This document shows, piece after piece, positions 19,504 to 29,003 of a stretch of 64,000 bases of DNA (within the stretch, counting starts at the first letter, position 1; each line of letters starts with the position of its first letter). The notes beneath the pieces are model-generated. The model saw only the letters and a list, made by a program, of their open reading frames with translations. It searched no databases and was not told where the DNA came from. The stretch covers positions 1 to 64,000 of the forward strand of contig JACYLU010000033.1 in NCBI GenBank assembly GCA_015272325.1. Direction: 5' to 3'. Source of the DNA: Synechococcales cyanobacterium C42_A2020_086 (GTDB taxonomy: Bacteria; Cyanobacteriota; Cyanobacteriia; Elainellales; Elainellaceae). The position numbers were made by a program, and so were the translations under genes.

Positions 19504-20412
19504 TTAGCCTGAGGGCAGGGCCCACGACCGTGCGAATCGGTGTTGCAAGAAATCGACGAGCAGCCGCACTTTAGTAGACAAATGACGATTCACCGGATAA
19601 ATCAGCGAAATTGTCAGTTCTGTCGGCTGATACTCCGGTAGCACCCGTTGCAGGCGACCCTGCTGTAGGTCCTGTCCCACAATGAAGGTCGGTAGTAGGG
19701 TAATGCCCAATCCCCGTAAGGCTGCCTCTTTTAAGGCTTCACCATTATTGGAACAGAGGACGCCGGCAACTGAGACAGTGTGCTCGCCATCGGGTCCGGT
19801 CAAGGTCCACTGGTTGTCTACAGCAAGCTGCCCGTAGTGTAAACAGGAATGGTGCTGTAGCTGCTCAGGATGGGTGGGAGTACCCCGGCGATTGAGATAC
19901 TCTGCCGCAGCACATAGAACTCGCGGTGCAGGGGCGAGGGGTTGCACAATCAGACTGGCGATCTGTTGCGGTTGGGCAATGCGTACCGTTAGATCAAAGC
20001 CTTCTTCGATCGGGTCTACAAAGCGGTCGTTGAGGGTGAGCTGCACCTGCAACTCGGGATAATGCTGCAAAAAGTCAGCCACCGCCGGCGCTAGATGCAG
20101 CGTGCCAAAGGACATAGGAGCATTCACCCGCAGAGTGCCCTTCGGCTCAGCCTGAAGTTGCCTGATGGATTGCTCTGCCTCTTCCAAACTCGACAAGATC
20201 TCTAAGCACCGCTCGTGGAAGGCACGTCCGGTTTCGGTAGGGGTGACTACCCGCGTACTGCGATGCAGAAGCTGCACCCCCAACTCATTTTCCAGGGCAA
20301 TCACCAGCTTATTAACCGCCGAGCGCGATAGCCCCATCTCTCGAGCCGCGGCAGCAAAACCACCAGCTGCGACAACCCGAGTGAAGGCACGAATACTTTC
20401 AAACTTGTCCAT
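19504..20412 (-). CDS. LysR-family transcriptional regulator
   Basis: 302-aa LysR-type regulator. The N-terminal winged helix-turn-helix runs from [41 protein letters not shown] to the [10 protein letters not shown] wing. The effector domain (about 90-300) has [13 protein letters not shown] near the end, as in the AaeR/DsdC-like subgroup common next to pirin or oxidoreductase genes. It is divergent from the pirin gene with a 208-bp spacer carrying two perfect inverted repeats, so local control of both genes is likely. Confidence 0.95.
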   Translation of the reverse strand: MDKFESIRAFTRVVAAGGFAAAAREMGLSRSAVNKLVIALENELGVQLLHRSTRVVTPTETGRAFHERCLEILSSLEEAEQSIRQLQAEPKGTLRVNAPMSFGTLHLAPAVADFLQHYPELQVQLTLNDRFVDPIEEGFDLTVRIAQPQQIASLIVQPLAPAPRVLCAAAEYLNRRGTPTHPEQLQHHSCLHYGQLAVDNQWTLTGPDGEHTVSVAGVLCSNNGEALKEAALRGLGITLLPTFIVGQDLQQGRLQRVLPEYQPTELTISLIYPVNRHLSTKVRLLVDFLQHRFARSWALPSG

Positions 20413-20443
20413 GGCTTCGCCGAGTCAACTCTACCTAATCCGA

Positions 20444-20466
20444 ATTGTAGATTTTTTAGCTACAAT
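20444..20466. promoter_or_regulatory. Inverted repeat, probable LysR operator 1
   Basis: ATTGTAG (20444-20450) and CTACAAT (20460-20466) are perfect inverted arms separated by 9 bases. The form is close to LysR-type T-N11-A boxes. It starts 31 bp from the LysR start codon. Confidence 0.6.
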
Positions 20467-20489
20467 ATGTTTATTAAATCGCATATTGT
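20462..20489. promoter_or_regulatory. Inverted repeat, probable LysR operator 2
   Basis: ACAATATG (20462-20469) and CATATTGT (20482-20489) are perfect 8-bp arms separated by 12 bases. The left arm shares five bases with the right arm of the first repeat, so occupancy of the two sites could be coupled. Confidence 0.6.
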
Positions 20490-20620
20490 CTTTTATTAAG
20501 ATTCAATCCATAATAGCAATAGGAGCGATCACGCTCTGCCCTCGGGAGAAATTCCAACCGAGAACCCCCTGGGAAGACCGCGACCCGCAGTTAGCCGGTT
20601 CTGGCATTAGGAGGAATGAC

Positions 20621-21325
20621 ATGATTACAATTCGACCCGCTCACAAACGAGGAATGGCTTACTTTGGTTGGCTCGATAGTCGTCACACCTTCTCTTTTGG
20701 CGAATATTTTGATCCCAACCACATGGGGTTTGCCGCCTTGCGGGTGATTAACGAAGACAAAGTGGCTCCTGCTCAAGGGTTTGGCACCCATGGGCACCGC
20801 GACATGGAAATCATTTCCTATGTCCTCGATGGCGCTCTGGAGCATAAAGACAGCATTGGCACTGGGTCAGTGATTCGTCCGGGAGATGTGCAGCGGATGT
20901 CGGCTGGAACGGGGATTATGCACAGCGAATATAACGCTTCGCAGAATGATCCGGTACATTTTCTGCAAATCTGGATTCTGCCCGAGAAGAAAGGAATCGA
21001 ACCCAGCTATGAGCAGAAGGCGTTCACGGAGACTGAAAAGCGAGGACAGCTGCGCCTGGTTGGCTCTCGCAATGGTCGCGATGGCTCAATCACGATTCAC
21101 CAAGATGTTGATCTCTATGCCACGCTGCTGCACGAGGGCGAGACGGTGAACCATACGCTTGATCAGGGGCGAGTTGCCTGGCTTCAGGTCGCTCGTGGTG
21201 CAGTACAGCTCAACGACCAAACCCTGACCGCTGGCGATGGGGCTGCAATTTCTAACGAGTCTTTGATTACCCTGCGGGGCACTGACAAGGATGCAGAGGT
21301 GCTACTGTTTGATATGGCAGCGTAG
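20621..21325 (+). CDS. Pirin family protein (YhhW type)
   Basis: Bicupin of the pirin family, 234 aa. The N-terminal cupin carries the metal ligands as [10 protein letters not shown] (two His) and later MHSEY (His, Glu), the arrangement found in quercetinase-active YhhW. The C-terminal cupin (about 130-230) lacks obvious metal residues, as usual. AGGAGG sits seven bases before ATG 20621, so in-frame codons back to 20165 are ignored. Family members act as quercetin dioxygenases or redox co-regulators; the substrate is unknown here. The divergent LysR gene is the probable regulator. Confidence 0.94.
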   Translation: MITIRPAHKRGMAYFGWLDSRHTFSFGEYFDPNHMGFAALRVINEDKVAPAQGFGTHGHRDMEIISYVLDGALEHKDSIGTGSVIRPGDVQRMSAGTGIMHSEYNASQNDPVHFLQIWILPEKKGIEPSYEQKAFTETEKRGQLRLVGSRNGRDGSITIHQDVDLYATLLHEGETVNHTLDQGRVAWLQVARGAVQLNDQTLTAGDGAAISNESLITLRGTDKDAEVLLFDMAA

Positions 21326-21583
21326 ATCTCTCGGTTCACGATTCACATCAAGGTTTTGCAATTTGTCCTGTAATTTGTCTTCCAGTGAGTTTGTAGTCCG
21401 CTTGTTAGAGCTGGAAGTAAAACTCATTGAACAGCAGAGTGACAACTGAACAACAGATTAGTCAGTTCAGCAGAGGGGTGTGGGGAGGTAGCCTGAGGGG
21501 AATGCCTGCACCCCTACTGTTCTACTTGGTCTACCTAACCTTCTGAATCAGGGTGAATTAGAAATGCCGATTACCTCAAATGC

Positions 21584-23233
21584 TCACCTTGCGGCCGGGG
21601 TGGCTGCAACCAACAGCATTGCCTCAGCCGCAACCGATTGGGCATCTTCTAGATGCTTCAGCAGCGTGGTTGTTGGTAACGGGCCGAGGAGATGGCTCCA
21701 AGGCAGGAGGCGATCCGTTGCCCAGTGCTCATGCACGTAAACGCTCAATTCTGGGATCTGTCCGCGCAGGTCCTTGAAGGCGCGGCGAAAACTACCAAGG
21801 GAATCCCCATACTGACGCACCCGCTCCAGCAAATGCGACAGCCGCCGATCGCCGCGGGAGATCAGGGCCTGAATCACCGACCAATTGTAGCTCTCGGGTC
21901 GAAAGTCGATGCCTTGCGGCCGCAATTGTTTTTGCAGATCATTCAGCCGCTTCTCAGCCGCCGGATTCACGCCAAACCACTGGAATGGCGTGTGGGATTT
22001 GGGCACAAAGGTACTACAGCCAAAGGTGAGCCGCAGCCCCGGAGCTGCCTTTTTGATCGCTTTCAGCATTTGCACCGTGGCATCAAGATCCTCGGGCTGC
22101 TCGCCGGGAATGCCCACCATGCCATAGAGCTTCAGAGCGCTGAGGCCGCCCGCTTTGGCGTGGATTGCAGCCTGAATAATGTCCCCGGTTTCTAGCTTTT
22201 TGTTGATAATGCGCCGTAGCCGCTCACTGCCGCTCTCAACAGCAATGGTGATCGAGCGGGTGTCGTGCTTCACTAGCGTTCGAGCCAGCTGCTCGGTGAC
22301 TGTATTGGTGCGCACCGAGGCCAAACTGAGCCGCACGTCATCGTAGGCTGGACGATCGAGATAGGTCAGCAGCTCATTGAATTCAGGATGCTGCGTCACC
22401 GAAGCCCCCAGCAAACCCAATCGGTTCGTCACCGTCAGCCCGCGTTCGATGGCGGGAATCAGCGAAGCGTCTAGACTGGCCGTCCGGAAGGGCAGCGTTA
22501 GGTAGCTGGCTAGACAGAAGCGGCACATCTCCGGGCAACTGCGCACCACTTCCACCATGTAGATGTTTTCCCAGGCGGCTTTTTCGGTGACAACCGTGGA
22601 GGCAGAGAGGGTATTGCCGCGGTAAGTTTGCTTTTGCACTTGAGCCGGAATCGAGCTGTCTACCGGCTGAATTGAGGTGATCCAGCCATCTGCGCTGTCG
22701 TAGGTGATGTGATATAGGCTAGGTACATAGATGCCGGGCACCTGAGCCAAGTGCCGTAACTGCGTGGCTCGGTCGGCATGGCGCACCTGCTGGTAGGCAT
22801 CGATAAACTCGTGCAGCAGCAGCTCGCCGTCGCCCAGCAAAATCAGATCAAAGAAATCGGCGAATGGTTCGGGATTTGCAGTCAGCACTGGCCCGCCGCC
22901 AAAAATCAGCGGCTGATCGTCAGTTCGCTCTGCGGCCCGCAGCGGTAGCTGCAACGACTCCAGCAGCCCAAACAGATTGGCATAATCTAGCTCCCAGGAG
23001 AAAGAAACCCCCAGCAACTCGGGACGAGACGGCAGCGGTTCGTGCAGGTCGGTAAACAGTCGGCTGACCTGCAAATCCGGGCGGCTGGCTAGCGTCGCCC
23101 ATACCACCTGATAACCGAGGCTGGTAATGCCCACGCTGTATTCATTCGGGAAAGCGAAAATCGTCGCTACCGCATCGGCATGGGGTGTCGCTGGGGTAAA
23201 TAGCAGGCGTTCAGCCGCAAAAACAGAAGTCAC
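21584..23233 (-). CDS. Radical SAM protein with B12-binding-like N-terminus
   Basis: The N-terminal region (to about residue 150) resembles a cobalamin-binding fold (ELLGVSFSWELDYANLFGLLE, then FGGGPVLTANPEPFADFFDLILLGDGE). The radical SAM domain has the cluster ligands CPEMCRFC (Cys 233, 237, 240), followed by AVESGSERLRRIINK and KLYGMVGIPGE. A C-terminal helical region follows. Such proteins often act as methylthiolases, methyltransferases or of unknown role; I do not assign a substrate. GTG 23233 (549 aa) is chosen because the upstream in-frame stretch consists of an 18-bp tandem duplication and is unlikely to be translated. Confidence 0.85.
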   Translation of the reverse strand: MTSVFAAERLLFTPATPHADAVATIFAFPNEYSVGITSLGYQVVWATLASRPDLQVSRLFTDLHEPLPSRPELLGVSFSWELDYANLFGLLESLQLPLRAAERTDDQPLIFGGGPVLTANPEPFADFFDLILLGDGELLLHEFIDAYQQVRHADRATQLRHLAQVPGIYVPSLYHITYDSADGWITSIQPVDSSIPAQVQKQTYRGNTLSASTVVTEKAAWENIYMVEVVRSCPEMCRFCLASYLTLPFRTASLDASLIPAIERGLTVTNRLGLLGASVTQHPEFNELLTYLDRPAYDDVRLSLASVRTNTVTEQLARTLVKHDTRSITIAVESGSERLRRIINKKLETGDIIQAAIHAKAGGLSALKLYGMVGIPGEQPEDLDATVQMLKAIKKAAPGLRLTFGCSTFVPKSHTPFQWFGVNPAAEKRLNDLQKQLRPQGIDFRPESYNWSVIQALISRGDRRLSHLLERVRQYGDSLGSFRRAFKDLRGQIPELSVYVHEHWATDRLLPWSHLLGPLPTTTLLKHLEDAQSVAAEAMLLVAATPAAR

Positions 23234-23240
23234 AGGCTTA

Positions 23241-23274
23241 TTTGTGCAATTCAAACTGTTTGTGCAATTCAAAC
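23241..23274. repeat. 18-bp period tandem duplication
   Basis: TTTGTGCAATTCAAAC occurs at 23241-23256 and 23259-23274. It lies just upstream of the likely GTG start of the radical SAM gene. Confidence 0.9.
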
Positions 23275-23556
23275 AAGGGGATTCAGACCAGACGCATGGT
23301 GGCAACCGATCGACAACAGGTGCAAGGTAACAGGATGCAAGACCAGAGCACCCCGTAGATCTACCGCCTTCTTCAGGCTAGCATTAATAACGCCGAGCGT
23401 TGACTGCGTAAATCCTCTGGAGCATCCGCGTTTCTGCGGCACCAAATGAACAACATAAAAAAACCAAACTGCCTCAGAATTCAGAGCAACTACGGTGGGG
23501 ATTTGCAAAGGCTTTAGACACAATCGAAACTAATGTTTTGACTGCAGTGTCTCTAT

Positions 23557-23597
23557 AGTGTCTTAAGTGTTTTAGCGAGTGTCTTAAGTGTTTTAGC
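23557..23597. repeat. 21-bp period tandem duplication
   Basis: The same 20-mer (AGTGTCTTAAGTGTTTTAGC) occurs at 23557-23576 and 23578-23597. The pair is itself flanked by a direct repeat TAATGTTTTGACTG at 23531-23544 and 23600-23613. Confidence 0.9.
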
Positions 23598-23616
23598 AGT
23601 AATGTTTTGACTGTTT

Positions 23617-23640
23617 GATTCTTGGCATGATTCTTGGCAT
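23617..23640. repeat. 12-bp perfect tandem duplication
   Basis: GATTCTTGGCAT occurs twice head to tail (23617-23628, 23629-23640). Confidence 0.9.
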
Positions 23641-23759
23641 TGCACTCAAATTTCCGGCTTGATCACAATCCCAAACTCCACGAGCGCTGAATCGTCTCGG
23701 TTACCCAGCAAGTTACTGAGCAACCTTGTGCTGGCTGGTTCAGTGCTTGCCTTCATAAG

Positions 23760-23781
23760 GCTCATCAGGATGCTCATCAGG
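23760..23781. repeat. 12-bp period tandem duplication
   Basis: GCTCATCAGG occurs at 23760-23769 and 23772-23781 with AT between the copies. Confidence 0.9.
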
Positions 23782-23932
23782 CCAACAGACTTCAATTTCA
23801 CCCGATTTTTTTCCAAACCAGGCGGGATCGATGATGAATCCAGCTAGAGGACTCAGCCCAAACAGCCTATTGAATTGTTCAACTCATTCAGGCAGAGCCA
23901 TTCACAGTGTTATCGCTCAGGAAGGTTGACCC

Positions 23933-24895
23933 ATGACAAAACCCTTTGACGACAAACATGGAACCTTGGTGCCGGCAGCAGAGCGTGTGTGGCAAGGCCG
24001 TCGTCTGGAGAGCGCTGCCGATCCGCGCCGCCGAGAAGCCGACTGTCTGCTAGAAACTGCGATCGAGCAATATCAGCTGCACCAGTTTCAGTCTGCCCTT
24101 CAGGCTTTTCAGAAGGCGCTAGAACTCTACCGCGGCATTCAGGACGGGCAAGGCGAAGGGCGAGCCTTTGCAGGGCTGGGCGTTTCCTATTACGCTCTGG
24201 GCAATTACCCAGAAGCCATTGCCTGCTCGTTTCAAAGCCTGGCTCTAGCACGGCAAGGGTTGGATCGGTTCACCGAACGGCAAGCACTCGCGAATCTCGG
24301 CAATGCCTATCGCCACCTAGAAGACTACGATCGAGCGCTCGACTACAACCAGCAAAGTCTACGTGTGTCCCAAGATATTTTTGACCAGCGCGGCGAAATG
24401 GCGGCACTGAATAACCTGGGGATGACCTACAGAGCCATGGGCGATTGCCTACAGGCGCTTGAGGTCTATCGCCAGAGCCTGTCGATTGCCCGGTCGCTGA
24501 AGGATAGCCAAACGGAAGCTCAGGTGTTGCGCAACCTGGGGAATGCCCACCACACCCTAGGAAACTTTGCCGAGACGGTGATCTGCTACGAACAGTTGCT
24601 GACGCTGGTGCGACAGCGGCCTCAGCCGCAGAACGAGATGTCGGTGCTGAAGAATTTAGCAAGTGCCTGCTACAGTCTGGGGGATTACGTTAAAGCCGCG
24701 GCATATCAGGAACAACGCTTGGCTCTGGCGCGTCGGCTCGCGGATAACCGCACGGTGGAACAGGTGCTAGAGAACCTAGCCGTCACCTACGAACTGCTCG
24801 GTAAATCAGAGCAAGCCATTCGCTGCTACGAACAGCGCTTGGCAGCTGTCCAGGCCGTCGTCCAGGAGAGAGGCGGCACATCGGATACTGTCTAG
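23933..24895 (+). CDS. Tetratricopeptide repeat protein
   Basis: 320-aa protein made almost wholly of TPR units, about seven from residue 38 onwards (GLGVSYYALGNYPEAIACSF, NLGNAYRHLEDYDRALDYN, NLGMTYRAMGDCLQALEVY and so on). The spacing of about 40 residues is that of the Rapsyn/LGN or kinesin-light-chain subclass rather than the 34-residue form. No signal peptide or catalytic domain is visible, so it is a cytoplasmic protein-binding scaffold with unknown partner. The ATG at 23933 follows GGAAGG. Confidence 0.9.
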   Translation: MTKPFDDKHGTLVPAAERVWQGRRLESAADPRRREADCLLETAIEQYQLHQFQSALQAFQKALELYRGIQDGQGEGRAFAGLGVSYYALGNYPEAIACSFQSLALARQGLDRFTERQALANLGNAYRHLEDYDRALDYNQQSLRVSQDIFDQRGEMAALNNLGMTYRAMGDCLQALEVYRQSLSIARSLKDSQTEAQVLRNLGNAHHTLGNFAETVICYEQLLTLVRQRPQPQNEMSVLKNLASACYSLGDYVKAAAYQEQRLALARRLADNRTVEQVLENLAVTYELLGKSEQAIRCYEQRLAAVQAVVQERGGTSDTV

Positions 24896-24974
24896 CGGCT
24901 CGTCACATGCTCATCACCGTCTCGTCACGGCGACTGCCCAGAGCAATTCCGTCAGCAGCAGGTAGGATCAACCT

Positions 24975-26570
24975 ATGCTGAATTATTCTCTGACGGCTTA
25001 TCCTTATCCTGGAGCGCGACGGGTCGTTTTAGGGCGCAACTACGCGGCGGCGACGAGTCAACCCCTGGCCACTCTGGCAGGCATGGAGATGTTTTGGGCA
25101 GGCGGCAACGCAGTTGATGCGGCCGTTGCCATGGCGATTGCTTTAACGGTCGTAGAGCCGACCTCCAACGGCATTGGCTCCGATGCCTTTGCGCTAGTCT
25201 GGGACGGGCAACTCCACGGGCTGAATGCTTCTGGGCGCAGTCCCCAAGGTTTGCCCATCGACGCCTTTGCTGAATTCGAGCAGGTGCCTTCGCTGGGGTG
25301 GCTGCCAGTGACGGTGCCAGGAGCCGTTTCGGCATGGCGGGCGCTGTGGCAGCGGTGGGGCAAATTACCCTTCGAGCAGGTGTTTGGTCCGGCAATTCGC
25401 TATGCTGAGCAGGGCTTTCCAGTGTCGCCGGAAACCGCACGGGCGTGGCGAGCAGCGGAGTTGGTGTTTGGGGCGCGCACAGACCCGGCTTTGCAGCCCT
25501 TCAAGCAGGCGTTCTTTCCAAACGGACGAGCACCGCGAGCGGGAGCAATTTGGGGCAGCCCAGCCCATGCTGCTACCCTGCGAGAGATTGCAGCCACCGA
25601 AGGCGAGAGCTTTTATCGCGGCAGTCTGGCAACACAAATGGCCGAGTTTGCCACGGCCACCGGCGGTTGGCTCAGCGTCGAGGATCTGGCGGCTCATCAG
25701 GTGCAGTGGGTGCAGCCGATCTCGACCGACTACCGCGACCTAACCGTATGGGAAATTCCGCCCAATGGGCAAGGCATCGCCGCGTTGATGGCGCTGAATC
25801 TGCTGGAGGGCGTTGAGCTGTCTCGTTATCCCCGCGAATCGGTGATGAGCCTGCACTGGCAGATCGAGGCGATGAAGCTAGCCTTTGCGGACGTGCATCA
25901 GCATGTGGCCGATCCCGACTGGATGCGGGTACAAGCAACCGACTTGCTCAGCAAAGCCTACGCTGAACGACGACGCGCCCTGATCCAGCATCAGGCAATG
26001 TTGGCTCAAGCCAATCTACCCACGAGCGACACGGTGTACTTGGCAGCGGCAGATCAAAATCTTATGGTGTCGTTGATTCAATCCAACTTTGAAGGCTTTG
26101 GCAGCGGCATCCTAATTCCGGGTACAGGAATCGCCCTGCAAAATCGCGGCGTGGGCTTTCGGCTAGATCCGCAGCACCCCAACTGTGTCGCTCCTGGCAA
26201 GCGCCCCTTCCACACCATCATTCCCGGGTTTTTGACCCAGGGGAAGCAACCACTCGGTCCCTTTGGTGTTATGGGGGGGCATATGCAACCCCAAGGACAT
26301 GTACAGGTTGTCGTTAACTTGGTGGACTATGGGCTGAATCCACAGGCTGCCCTAGACGCCCCACGTTGGCAGTTTGCCAGCGGCAAAACCGTATGGCTAG
26401 AACCAGCAGTGCCGCCGTCGGTGGTTCTAGAGCTAATGGAACGCGGACATGATGTGCAGTTGGTGGCAGAACCACGACTGTTTGGCAAAGGGCAAATGAT
26501 TCTGCGGCAGGATGAGGTGCTAGTGGCGGCTTCAGAACCTCGGGCCGATGGGTTGGCCTTGGCTGGATAA
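24975..26570 (+). CDS. Gamma-glutamyltransferase family acylase
   Basis: Ntn-hydrolase made as one chain and cleaved autocatalytically. The large-subunit motif AGGNAVDAAVAMAIAL is near residue 40. The likely processing site and nucleophile Thr lie in TSDTVYLAAADQ (about residue 350), with the small subunit continuing to GKRPFHTIIPGF and FGVMGGHMQPQGHVQ. No signal peptide is visible, unlike classical periplasmic GGT, so it belongs to the cytoplasmic GGT-like/acylase branch, and glutathione may not be the substrate. The start ATG 24975 has AGGTAGG upstream. Confidence 0.9.
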   Translation: MLNYSLTAYPYPGARRVVLGRNYAAATSQPLATLAGMEMFWAGGNAVDAAVAMAIALTVVEPTSNGIGSDAFALVWDGQLHGLNASGRSPQGLPIDAFAEFEQVPSLGWLPVTVPGAVSAWRALWQRWGKLPFEQVFGPAIRYAEQGFPVSPETARAWRAAELVFGARTDPALQPFKQAFFPNGRAPRAGAIWGSPAHAATLREIAATEGESFYRGSLATQMAEFATATGGWLSVEDLAAHQVQWVQPISTDYRDLTVWEIPPNGQGIAALMALNLLEGVELSRYPRESVMSLHWQIEAMKLAFADVHQHVADPDWMRVQATDLLSKAYAERRRALIQHQAMLAQANLPTSDTVYLAAADQNLMVSLIQSNFEGFGSGILIPGTGIALQNRGVGFRLDPQHPNCVAPGKRPFHTIIPGFLTQGKQPLGPFGVMGGHMQPQGHVQVVVNLVDYGLNPQAALDAPRWQFASGKTVWLEPAVPPSVVLELMERGHDVQLVAEPRLFGKGQMILRQDEVLVAASEPRADGLALAG

Positions 26571-26598
26571 GCAGAATTCCACCTTGGCTATAACCACG

Positions 26599-26985
26599 CT
26601 ACTCAGCGGACTGACCATCTCGTCGCCCGAGTTCGTAAACGCCGCAGCCAACGCAGGCAATGATGCCCATGCTCAAGGTCCAACTGCGTCCCAATCCGGC
26701 CGCGACCAGCCAGTTGCATACTCCCCCCGCCAGTAGAAACGGCACAACGCTCAACAGCGAGGCATAGAAGGCGTTGAGAGATTCCCGAGCTTGGCGGGTG
26801 CGCTCAAATTCTTCCACCGACGTGTAGAGTGAGCGTTCGGCAGCATTCATCCAGCCGCTCAACCGCTCCATCACCCATTCGCTGAGCGGGAAAAATCCTA
26901 GGTATAGAGCCAGCGCCCACAGACTCAGCCCAGCCAGCAGGGTAGTATCAAGGCGTACTTGAAACGGCAACAAGTCAATCAGCAT
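26599..26985 (-). CDS. Unknown small membrane protein
   Basis: Not recognised. The 128-aa product has a hydrophobic N-terminal helix (LLAGLSLWALALYLGFFPLS), an amphipathic charged middle (NAAERSLYTSVEEFERTRQARESL), and a C-terminal pair of hydrophobic segments (YASLLSVVPFLLAGGVCNWLVAA, WTLSMGIIACVGCGVYEL). The ATG at 26985 is preferred over a TTG at 27006. It converges on the gamma-glutamyltransferase-like gene (28 bp between ends). Confidence 0.7.
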   Translation of the reverse strand: MLIDLLPFQVRLDTTLLAGLSLWALALYLGFFPLSEWVMERLSGWMNAAERSLYTSVEEFERTRQARESLNAFYASLLSVVPFLLAGGVCNWLVAAGLGRSWTLSMGIIACVGCGVYELGRRDGQSAE

Positions 26986-27210
26986 GGAGAAAGCAGCCCT
27001 TGGCAATCAATCCAGTTGACCTCCTGATTGTAACGTTTCTTAATGAGTTTGCGACCCAGCCAGCAGCAGTGCCTCGACGATTGCCCATCGGCCGCTATGA
27101 CTGCCTGAAGATACAGGGACGATTGAGGCTTCCCTAGAATTCCTCTGACCAACCTACCGAGCAGGATGCAGAACCGACGGTCCGCGATAGCTCAGGTACA
27201 ACGATCCTGC

Positions 27211-28482
27211 TCACTGGCGCGGCATCACTCGACTCAAAATCGCGTACAGAATGGCTGCCGAAATGACGCCATTGATCGGTGCTACGCCCCAAGAAAACTG
27301 ATTCGAGAAGTAGGCGATCAGGGCTGCTCCTACATAAGCAATCACGCCAGCCCAGTTAAACGCCGACCGCACGCTCTCCAGCGGCGGAAATTCGCCCCGG
27401 TGTCGCAGCCAGAAGTCGGCCATGATGATGCCCCCCACCGGCGGGATCACCGTCCCTAGGAAGAGCAAATAGGGAATCATCAGGTTGTAGATGCCCATCA
27501 ACGCCAGGACAAGGGCGAAGGTAGCACCGCCGATCACAAAGGCGTGGCGTTTGGTGGTGCGGAAAAAGTTGGTGCCTGCCATCGAAAAAGCGTAGATCGT
27601 ATTGTCTTGCGTGGTCCAGACATTGAGGATCAGCAGAATCAGCCCACCCAGCAGGATGCCTTGCTGAGCCATAGCTTGCACGATATTTTCGGTGCCATAG
27701 ACCAAGGTAGAGAAGGCTCCGGCAAACACAAGCAGCCCATTGATCAAGAAAAAGGCGAACAGCGTACTCCAGACGGCATTTCGACCGCTGTCAGCAAACC
27801 GGCTCCAGTTCGTGGACTGAGTACCCCCCGAAATAAAGGTGCCAATGACGACGGCAAGCGCGGCACCAAAGCCCATTTGCTGGGTTGGCTCTAGGGCCAT
27901 TAGATCGCCCGCATCTCGCAAACCAATCGACAGACTGATCGCGATCAAGATCAGCATCGCCGGCACCGCCAACCGGCTGAGCCAGTCCATCGCCGTGTAG
28001 CCAATGTAGGCAGTGACGCAAAAGGCATAGGTAAAGAACACCACCGCCAGCCACTTCCAGGATGCCGGCAAGCCCACCAATTCACTGAGCGCATCTGCAA
28101 TGAAGGCGTTGGTGACGGCATACCAGCCGATCTGCGTAAATCCCAAAATGAAATCGACCCAGCGAGAGCCAATATTGCCAAAGCTGAAGCGAGCCATCAG
28201 CACTGTTGGTAATCCGCTCCGGCTGGCAATATAGCCCAGTGTGGCGCAGTAGGCCCCCAAGGCAAGGTTGCCGAGCAGCACGATCAGCAGCATTTCAGGA
28301 AAGCGAAAGGCGGGACCAATAGCACCGCCAGCGAATAAGGTAGTCGAGGTGAGAGCAAACCCCATGAGCAACGGCGCAAGAGACCAGATCGGCTTGCGGG
28401 ACTCTAGGGGGACGGGAGTCAGGGGGTAATCCTGGTCTGCTTGTGACCGAGTCGCAGTTGTGGGTTCGGTAGAAATGCTCAT
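27211..28482 (-). CDS. codB: NCS1 family purine-cytosine permease
   Basis: 423-aa transporter with about twelve membrane helices. NCS1 hallmarks include the N-terminal WSLAPLLMGFALTSTTLFAGGAIGPAF, the GNLALGAYCATLGYIASRSGLPTVLMARFSFG segment after helix 2, and IMADFWLRHRGEF near the C-terminus. It most resembles cytosine/hydroxymethylpyrimidine permeases, importing a nucleobase or thiazole-like compound with a cation. No deaminase gene is adjacent, so the substrate is open, and the symbol is a family label. Confidence 0.88.
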   Translation of the reverse strand: MSISTEPTTATRSQADQDYPLTPVPLESRKPIWSLAPLLMGFALTSTTLFAGGAIGPAFRFPEMLLIVLLGNLALGAYCATLGYIASRSGLPTVLMARFSFGNIGSRWVDFILGFTQIGWYAVTNAFIADALSELVGLPASWKWLAVVFFTYAFCVTAYIGYTAMDWLSRLAVPAMLILIAISLSIGLRDAGDLMALEPTQQMGFGAALAVVIGTFISGGTQSTNWSRFADSGRNAVWSTLFAFFLINGLLVFAGAFSTLVYGTENIVQAMAQQGILLGGLILLILNVWTTQDNTIYAFSMAGTNFFRTTKRHAFVIGGATFALVLALMGIYNLMIPYLLFLGTVIPPVGGIIMADFWLRHRGEFPPLESVRSAFNWAGVIAYVGAALIAYFSNQFSWGVAPINGVISAAILYAILSRVMPRQ

Positions 28483-28589
28483 AGCAGAATCGTTAATCCT
28501 AGAAGCTCAGTTTCAACTAGGTCACATTATTGAAGTCAGACCTTGCCCGGAATGGTATTACAGAATACAAGTGATCATAAAATCAGTCC

Positions 28590-28961
28590 CTACAACGGTT
28601 CTAGCTGAGTGCGAATGCGAGCTAGCAGATCGCTAAACTGAAACGGCTTGAGGACGTAGTCGGTCACACCTAGTATCTGACTCTTCAACCGATCGCTGAT
28701 ATCGTCACGCGCAGTCACCACGATCACAACGGGTGGCCGTTTGTCAAGGCGCTGTAGCGATTCGAGCACCTGCCAGCCATCACGACCGGGCAGTCCTAAG
28801 TCGAGAAGCAGCACATCAATGGCGTGTTCGGTGGCAATCTGAATCGCTTCTATTCCATCAGCGGCAATCAGCGGATGGAACCCGTGCTTCTGGAGTCCTT
28901 TGGCGATGAAAGCTGCGATGCGAGCTTCGTCCTCAGCAATTAGTACATTAGGCATGGGCAT
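28590..28961 (-). CDS. Receiver-domain-only response regulator
   Basis: CheY-like protein of about 123 aa. The acidic pair is in LIAEDEARI, the phospho-acceptor Asp is in VLLLDLGLPGRDGW, the Thr is in VVTARDD and the Lys is in DYVLKPFQF. No output domain follows, so it works by protein contact or as a phosphate sink. I take ATG 28961 (MPMPNVL); codons up to 29003 are in frame. It lies downstream of, and in the same direction as, two sensor kinases but 935 bp away, so pairing is possible but unproven. Confidence 0.9.
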   Translation of the reverse strand: MPMPNVLIAEDEARIAAFIAKGLQKHGFHPLIAADGIEAIQIATEHAIDVLLLDLGLPGRDGWQVLESLQRLDKRPPVVIVVTARDDISDRLKSQILGVTDYVLKPFQFSDLLARIRTQLEPL

Positions 28962-29003
28962 CGAGCAAGGTAGAACGAAACGCCTACCGGCAATATGAAT
29001 CAT

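Larger units (their letters stand above)
23234..23932. other. Intergenic stretch rich in short tandem duplications
   Basis: About 700 bp with no supported gene. It holds at least five separate short duplications, listed individually: 18 bp at 23241, 21 bp at 23557, 12 bp at 23617, 12 bp at 23760, and a dispersed 14-mer TAATGTTTTGACTG at 23531 and 23600. Confidence 0.6.

Noticed and set aside
23659-23847. 62-codon frame on the plus strand with a hydrophobic centre
   Set aside because: It starts at a non-ATG codon and includes one of the tandem duplications; it looks like non-coding DNA.
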